DNA of 64,000 bases from Mortierella alpina (taxonomy: Eukaryota > Mortierellomycota > Mortierellomycetes > Mortierellales > Mortierellaceae). Position numbers and translations under genes: made by a program. The notes beneath the pieces were generated by a model that made no database searches, was not told the DNA's origin, and saw only the letters and a program-made list of their open reading frames with translations. Shown here piece after piece: positions 58,515 through 64,000 of the stretch. Within the stretch, counting starts at the first letter, position 1. Each line of letters opens with the position of its first letter. The stretch spans positions 923,658 to 987,657 of the forward strand of contig JANATF010000015.1 in NCBI GenBank assembly GCA_029449245.1, in the 5' to 3' direction.

Positions 58515-59310
58515 CTCACGACAGAGGTCTGTGCCAGCAGGACCTACGTGACAATCCCATTGACGGTCATGGTGTACAACAACGTCATGAACATTCTGGA
58601 CGACTTCCAGGGTGAGAACATGGAGCGACTGCCTGACCTCAGCCGCGGCGTAGTTGCGGCGTACAACAAGCTCAGGAAGTACTACGCAGCCACGGACCTG
58701 TCGCCGATATACTCGGTTGCGACGGCGATTCATCCAGCGATGCGGTTTCAATATTGGTCAGACCAGCAATGGGGGGCCGAGTACGAAAGAGCTGCCAAGG
58801 AGTCTGTCCGAGCTGTGTGGACCGGCCAGTATGCTCAGGCTGCGGTAGTCACAGATGATGAGCTCACGCAGCCGCTTGACGAGCTAGGCGCTTGCGAGGA
58901 CGTAGAGCTCAGGCTCCTCGGAAGAACAAGGCAACCAACAGGAGACGAGCTGGAGCGCTTTGTGTCGCAGCCTATTGTCTTGGCGAAGCCTCTACAGTGG
59001 TGGAAATTGTACCAGGGTGAGTTTCCATTGTTGGCTAAAATGGCGAAAGACTTCTTGGCTGTCCCAGCGACCTCAGCCCCGTCAGAGCGATGCTTCTCGA
59101 AAGCACGATCACTTCTGCCTTACACAAGGAACCGCCTCGGAGCTGGCAGGATCAAGGAGCAGATGCTGCTGAACTCTTGGATTGGGTATTTCAGTCGCAA
59201 GGAACGTAGTGGTCGCTAGTCTTCTCAATCTGATAATAAAAGTAAACGTGTGAAAGAATGTTAACGATATTGATCCAATCAAGGTCCCATCAACCTACGG
59301 TCAAGTAAAT

Positions 59311-59804
59311 AACTAGTCGAATGAAGGTCGAGTCGCAAAATAGCTGAGTCAAATGACGGTCGAGTCGATTATCGGTCGAGCCGAATGGCTGTCGAGTCGA
59401 ATGGCTGTCAAGTCGAATGGATGTCGAGTCGAATGGTTGTCGAGTCGAATGGTTGTCGAGTCGAATGGTTGTCGAGTCGAATGGAGTATCGAGTCGAATG
59501 ACTGTCGAGTCGAATATCAGTCGAGTCGAATGGCTGTCGAGTCGATTATCAGTCGAGTCGAATGACTGTCGAGTCGAATATCCGTCGAGTCGAATGACTG
59601 TCGAGTCGAATATCGTCGAGTCGAATGGCTGTCGAGTCGAATGGCTGTCGAGTCGAATGCCGTCGAGTCGAATGATGGTCGAGTCGAATGACGCTTTCAT
59701 TCGACATAGGTCGAGTCGAACGTATTCGACATTCGACCCGAGAAAGTCGAGTCGAACCCGAATGGGGTGCATATTCGACTCGACTCGACGTTTGAGAAAC
59801 CGTA
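59311..59804. repeat. Right subterminal array and terminus of hAT A
   Basis: Units of GTCGAGTCGAATGG-type sequence ending in CGACGTTTGAGAAACCGTA, next to GTTAGAAG. It is inverted relative to 29837-30417. Confidence 0.88.
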
Positions 59805-60820
59805 GTTAGAAGACAACTCAGAGCCAATCCTCATTCAACAATGACGTCCTCATAGAAAGTCGCATTCCAGTCTTTCTCACTTCGTACCTTCTGTGCTGCG
59901 CAACCGTCTTCATATACAGCTGTAAAAAAGAGTGTGTGTTTTTTGAAGTGGTTGTATCCACTGATTTTTAATAGTCTCCACTGACTGTGGTTTACTCCAC
60001 TGTTTTTTATAGTGGTTGACTCCACTTTCACTTTGCCTTTGTAGAGCGAAGAAGTGATAATCCCGCTACCTTGCCTTCCATGTTTAGCCAGCGGGGAAGT
60101 GGACCCGCTGCCTTGCCCTCGATTTGTTATAGCGAGAGGTTGCCCGCTGCCTTGACTTCCATTTTGCTAGCGACGCTGAGGTAATGAGAGAAAGCTAAAA
60201 AAAAAAAAAGCTTGTCAATTGAGCTGGCTCATTCCTCATTTCAAGAAAACAGAGTTTGTGGAACTGCAGTGGCATGGTTTTTGATGAAAGAGGTGCTTGA
60301 GAGGCGTATCCAACGATATGAAGCTTACCTTGCGTGATGCTGACAAGAGGTGAACGAGTAGCGAAGAGAGGAGGAAAGAAAGAAAAGCTTGTGCAGACTC
60401 CAGAGCATAAAATCACTTTTCTCGAGCCACTCAGCCGAAGACGCTGTCTCGCAAAGTGCAGACACGCCCGCGCATGCTGTCGTTACACATAAGAGCAGAA
60501 CAGCATCATCGTGAGCAGAGGGAATGTCAATGCAGTTGGTGAATGAGTCAAGCCCATTCCAAATGTGATTCCTCAATGAGCGCTGCAATCCTGGTTTTTA
60601 CCTCGTCCAGCGGTTGCCACCAATTTACAAGCGAGCAAGCAAGGCTACTGCGATGCCATTATCCTGCTCCATGCTGCTAGTAAGACTAGGGGAAGCAGGC
60701 AACACAAGTCGAAAGAAAAGCTCTGCCAACTCTGCTTGTCCAGTCCAAAATACACAGACTCCAGGAAACCAAGGACCTTCCCAGATCCTATACTGCAAGC
60801 TGTGCTACCTCTTCCTGTGT

Positions 60821-60851
60821 GTGTGTGTGTGTGTGTGTGTGGGGGGGGGGG
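60821..60851 (+). repeat. GT microsatellite followed by a G run
   Basis: About ten GT units run directly into eleven G. This is simple sequence without further context. Confidence 0.8.
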
Positions 60852-61593
60852 ATCATGAAGCTTACCTTGCCTGTATCAAAGACGAGTAGGGGCGGGTGGC
60901 AGGAAAGGAGCAGGCAGGACGGAAGACAACGAGCATAAAGTAAGCCAAGGCTAAAATGCAGAGCATATGCGACTATTGATTAAAGGGTGTATTACAGCCT
61001 TCATTCTAAGACATACCTCTCTTCTCCCTCTTTCTCCCTTGGCTTTTCCTCTTCCCACCTTTCACGTCGTCACCTTCCACGTCCTCACCTTTACATCGCT
61101 AGCGTTCCTCTGCGCATCTTTCCTCTCTCCTCAGCATCCCCCCTGTGAGGCAAGTCCTCGTCTGCGACAGCTCCTCGGTCAAAGTCCTCCGACAACTAAC
61201 ACTTTGCACTGTCCAGCAGTTCGTCCACTTTCATGAGCTTGTTTACTCCCTGCACCCTTCTAAAACGACTGTAAGCTTCCCGCAGCATTTTCCATCCATA
61301 CTGCCCTAACCTTCTTTACCACATACGCTTCCTCCACAAAAACACCATCCTCTTAAGCGAGCCAGACATTTCATGAACAGCAGAAGCAACCTCAAAGAGA
61401 TGAAAGCACCTTCTCCCAAACTCTCTGTAAGTGCAAGGTCCCTCTATAAGTGCAAGGCCACTCTCTAAGTGCAAGCTCTCCCTAAGTGCAAGACCTCCTT
61501 AAAATGAAAACTTCACTATTCGAATACCTCTGTAATTCGAAAACCTCTGTAACTGATTCACCTTTGCTAGAATTTCACACCTCATAAAATTTC

Positions 61594-61960
61594 ACACTTC
61601 CCCTATTTCTTATTTGAGAGCAATTGAAGGTGTATAATAGATCCCCGACGCCCCCCGAAGCCCTAAATATTCGGTTGCTGAGATTTTCACACTTCTAAAA
61701 AGTTCACACTTCCTGGATTTTATATTTAAGAGCAATTAAAGGTGTACAACAGTTCCCAAACATCTCTAGATCCCCAAAATGCATGGTGGCAGAGATTTTC
61801 ACACGTGTTAAAAATGTCACACTTCCCCTATTTCTTGTTTGAAAGCAATTCAAGGTGCGCAACTGATACCCAACACACCTCAAAGCCCAAAATGCTTGGT
61901 TCCTAAGATTTTCACACTTGTCAAAAATTTCACACTACTGCATTTCACAATTATTCTAAG
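61594..61960. repeat. Tandem repeat with about 112-bp period, three full units and a partial
   Basis: CACACTTCCCCTATTTC-like blocks recur near 61591, 61705, 61818 and 61931. Each is followed by a GAGAGCAATTGAAGGTGTA-like block, a CC-rich middle and TGAGATTTTCACACTT. Units differ by many substitutions, so the array is old. Confidence 0.7.
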
Positions 61961-62157
61961 AACTACTTCAGGCGTATTAAATTTATTATGTGACTTGTCA
62001 ATTTCATATCAATCAAATGAGCAAATGTCATTTGATGTTCCAATGTCAATTAATCGTATAATTTCATTTAATATTCGCCCTTCAATCGAGTGATTCATGT
62101 CATTTTTCCTTGTCTTGTCATTTGAGAGCCCATTTTAAGGTTTATTCTAGGTGTTTA

Positions 62158-62190
62158 TAGGGTTTTTTAGGGTTTTTTAGGCTTTAAGGT
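62158..62190 (+). repeat. Short T6AGGG tract at the 3' end of the ORF1-like gene
   Basis: Two and a half units of GGGTTTTTTA. The same motif forms the long array at 63688-64000, on the other side of the gene. Confidence 0.7.
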
Positions 62191-62275
62191 CTTTATTGTA
62201 TGTCAGATGACCCTACTTCGGAAAGCAGGCTGTTATGGGAGGACTGGTGTATGGGAGATATAAAGAGGTAAGTCG

Positions 62276-63520
62276 TCAGGATAGCATCGGAGTTGTGGGT
62301 GGACTACCGGGAGGAGTAGTAGTGTGGAGATGTTCAGGAATCTCGACAGAGGCTTCGGTCATCATCTGGAGGAATACTTCGCGGACAGCAGGGCGAGTGG
62401 CCCCAGAAGCGGAGTTCTGCATACGCGTAGCGAATGCAGCTCGAAGTCGGAGGCGTGTTTCGTCGGAGATATTGGGATCCTGCGGGACGGCGGGATCATA
62501 GTTTGGGAGGTGCTTGAAGGAAAGCGAGGTGAGGCGGGCAATGAGGGAGTCTTTGTACGATGTGTCTACCAGCAACTCACAGATGGCACGACCTACAAAG
62601 GCAATGTTATAGATGGCTGAGGTTCGGATGCGCAGAGCGCGGAGCCGTTGCTTAAGGACACTCAGTCGGCAGGAAAGGACATTGCCGAAGTATAGACGGG
62701 ATGCGGCACTGGGAATAGGTGGACCGCTCGGAGTGGGACGGCGCGCGCGGTATGGTTTCGGAGCTGGTTTCATGGAGGCAACCACAGCCAGCTGTTCAGG
62801 AGTCAAGGTGGATCCTGCTACTGTCGTACCTGTAATGGGAGTCGAAGGAGGGGCAGGTATAGGGGTCGGCATTGCTGAAATAGCTTTGCTCAGGGCCTCG
62901 GTAGAGAGTCGGAGAGCTGTGATATCGCTTTTTGCAGAGTCAACACGGGAGTTGGAAGCGATTAGCTGAGTAACTAGCTTTTCGTTATCTTGTCGGAGAT
63001 GAGACTGCGTTCTGGATAGTTCTTGGTTAGCCTCTGTGAGAGCAAGCAGCTCAGAGCGAAGGCGGTCAGTCTCAGCAACGAGTTCCAACTGCCTTTCTTG
63101 GAGAGCTTGGTTCGCTGCGATTACGTTATCGAGGCGAGCAGAGAGAGCGTTGAGGTCTGGAGCTAATGGGCTGAGCTTGGATAGGGGATCATCGCAGTAG
63201 GATTCATCGTCAGATTCTTCGGAAGAATCGGTGGAGTGTACTTCAGGAGGAGTGAGGGATGCAAGGGCTTGAATGACTTGTACACAGGTAAGTGTTTCGT
63301 GGCCGCATTTACAGAGGAATGCCAGGAACGGCAGACCAGAGGTGGGATCTGTGAACCAGGCTTCAGTGAAGCGTCTCATGGGAGAGGAGTGGGATTCGCA
63401 TTGCGGATAACGGCAGGGGGCGGGATACAGATGGCCTATGGTTTGGTTCAGTCTTGTGGCCTCGGGATAATACGGGTCATTTGCGGACAGCGGGACTTGG
63501 GGGGTGCCGGGGGGTCTCAT
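62276..63520 (-). CDS. LINE ORF1-like protein of a probable non-LTR element
   Basis: A single intronless frame of 414 residues, ATG at 63520 and TGA at 62276. The N-terminal part has a Cys/His cluster (PCRYPQCESH ... LCKCGHETLTC) at about 35-80. An acidic Ser stretch and a coiled coil follow at about 125-210 (NQALQERQLELVAETDRLRS and after), then a Pro/Thr linker. The C-terminal domain contains LKQRLRALRIRTSAIYNIAFVG and ICELLVDTSYKDSL. This layout resembles ORF1 proteins of fungal LINEs, although I recall the family only approximately. No reverse transcriptase frame follows. About 80 nt after the stop comes AATAAAG and then a short T6AGGG tract. Confidence 0.55.
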   Translation of the reverse strand: MRPPGTPQVPLSANDPYYPEATRLNQTIGHLYPAPCRYPQCESHSSPMRRFTEAWFTDPTSGLPFLAFLCKCGHETLTCVQVIQALASLTPPEVHSTDSSEESDDESYCDDPLSKLSPLAPDLNALSARLDNVIAANQALQERQLELVAETDRLRSELLALTEANQELSRTQSHLRQDNEKLVTQLIASNSRVDSAKSDITALRLSTEALSKAISAMPTPIPAPPSTPITGTTVAGSTLTPEQLAVVASMKPAPKPYRARRPTPSGPPIPSAASRLYFGNVLSCRLSVLKQRLRALRIRTSAIYNIAFVGRAICELLVDTSYKDSLIARLTSLSFKHLPNYDPAVPQDPNISDETRLRLRAAFATRMQNSASGATRPAVREVFLQMMTEASVEIPEHLHTTTPPGSPPTTPMLS

Positions 63521-63687
63521 GAGAAAACTACTTTGGAGCTGGGAGAGCAGGGCTTTTTATAAAGAAGAATCCGCAGTAATGAGAGCAAAATGAGGGATTT
63601 CTTAAGGTTTGAGACTAAAATGAGGGATTTCTTTTTAGGTTTGAGAGCCTGCTTGGGAATTTCGGAGGGTGATAGGTACTTTTCAGG
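63521..63687. repeat. Duplicated AAAATGAGGGATTTCTT segment upstream of the ORF1-like gene
   Basis: Two tandem units of about 37 bp (GAGA(G/C)(C/T)AAAATGAGGGATTTCTT...AGGTTTGAGA) lie between the start codon and the T6AGGG array. This is probably leader or promoter sequence of the element. Confidence 0.5.
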
Positions 63688-64000
63688 GAATTTTTTGGGT
63701 TTTTTAGGGTTTTTTAGGGTTTTTTAGGGTTTTTTAGGGTTTTTTTAGGGTTTTTTAGGGTTTTTTAGGGTTTTTTAGGGTTTTTTAGGGTTTTTAGGGT
63801 TTTTTAGGGTTTTTTTAGGGTTTTTTAGGGTTTTTTAGGGTTTTTTAGGGTTTTTTAGGGTTTTTAGGTTTTTAGGGTTTTTTAGGGTTTTTTAGGGTTT
63901 TTTAGGGTTTTTTAGGGTTAGGTTTTTAGGGTTTTTTAGGTTTTTTAGGGTTTTTAGGGTTTTTAGGTTTTTAGGGGTTTATTAGGGATTTTTAGGGTGT
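63688..64000 (+). repeat. Degenerate T5-7AGGG array, telomere-like, to the window edge
   Basis: About thirty units. Most read TTTTTTAGGG; some have five or seven T, and a few have AGG or AGGGG. One TTAGGGTTAGG stretch occurs near 63915. The G-rich strand runs 5'-3' toward the right edge, the direction expected at a right-hand chromosome end. It may be a telomere, a subtelomeric minisatellite or an internal array. Confidence 0.75.

Larger units (their letters stand above)
30739..59219 (+). pseudogene. hAT A transposase gene, split by elements B and C
   Basis: Exons are 30739-30777, 30869-31444, 31542-31888, 31991-32062 continued at 56510-56770, and 56867-57124 continued at 58523-59219. Without B and C they encode 749 residues in one frame. 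The domain order is an acidic N-terminus, a BED-type zinc finger (CMVKRC...HLINDH), and the hAT catalytic core. The core has its first Asp in FTLDGWT, its second in SITSDNGSN, a C-x2-H motif in VPCLAHVLNL, and a likely Glu in LAEAEWRR. The C-terminal dimerisation region is SAPSERCFSKAR followed by PYTRNRL. B broke exon 4 just after VQA, and C broke exon 5 after DRLTT. The exon phases equal those of element D. Confidence 0.9.
29837..59804 (+). mobile_element. Outer hAT DNA transposon A (host of all nested insertions)
   Basis: The termini are TACGGTTTCTCA on the left and its complement on the right. They are flanked by a perfect 8-bp target duplication, GTTAGAAG (29829-29836 and 59805-59812), as expected for hAT elements. 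Removing element B with one of its duplications and element C with one of its duplications leaves 4123 bp. Inside each end lie about 500 bp of short repeats built on the palindrome-like core TCGACTCGA. The transposase runs left to right. Splitting by B and C means A can no longer make its transposase, although no stop or frameshift was found in the remaining exons. Confidence 0.95.
59813..62275. other. Gene-poor, probably subtelomeric region
   Basis: No complete gene was recognised. It contains a possible short host exon (59888-59919, minus), three imperfect CCGCT(G/A)CCTTG units at 60070-60165, a GT repeat running into a G run at 60821-60851, the tandem repeat at 61594-61960, and a short T6AGGG tract at 62158-62190. 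Confidence 0.5.

Overview
The window is nuclear DNA from a filamentous fungus, most likely an early-diverging, intron-rich lineage (Mucoromycota/Mortierellomycota). This placement rests on short GT-AG introns in almost every gene, a CRH-type cell-wall transglycosylase with a chitin-binding module, chromodomain Gypsy elements, and gene content such as NEDD1 and a fused ubiquitin-L40 gene. It was made by reading, not by database search.

Positions 1-25823 are ordinary gene-dense sequence. In order: CCT8 (chaperonin theta, minus, 3' part outside the window), SEC13 (plus), a CRH/GH16 wall transglycosylase (plus), ubiquitin-RPL40 (minus), RPL28 (minus), CAF1/CNOT7 deadenylase (minus), eIF2B beta (plus), a kelch-transmembrane-kinase receptor-like protein (plus), NEDD1 (minus), a small four-span membrane protein (minus) and a Cys-rich GPI-type secreted protein (minus). 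I rebuilt the exons by hand, and every complete gene closes in frame. Pyrimidine-rich, gene-poor spacers lie at 22.9-25.3 kb and 25.8-29.8 kb.

Positions 29829-59812 are one nested transposon insertion. An outer hAT element (A, 29837-59804, 8-bp target duplication GTTAGAAG) has been split by a second hAT (B, 32063-56501) and a 1.39-kb deletion derivative (C, 57125-58514). B was in turn hit by a Gypsy element with 101-bp LTRs (Gypsy-1, 32158-37278), a probable solo LTR (E, 38131-39149) and a second Gypsy (F, 40194-54342). F carries a complete, apparently intact third hAT (D, 45242-49311) in its gag. Each insertion has a matching target-site duplication (4 bp for E). With the insertions removed, A, B and D each come to about 4.1 kb, and their five-exon transposases have the same phases. 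A 3912-bp stretch is also tandemly duplicated (41101-45012), and one breakpoint is exactly the terminus of hAT B.

Positions 59813-64000 look subtelomeric. There are simple repeats, a roughly 112-bp tandem repeat, and a 414-codon LINE ORF1-like gene. That gene sits between a short tract and a long, outward-pointing array of degenerate T5-7AGGG repeats reaching the window edge.
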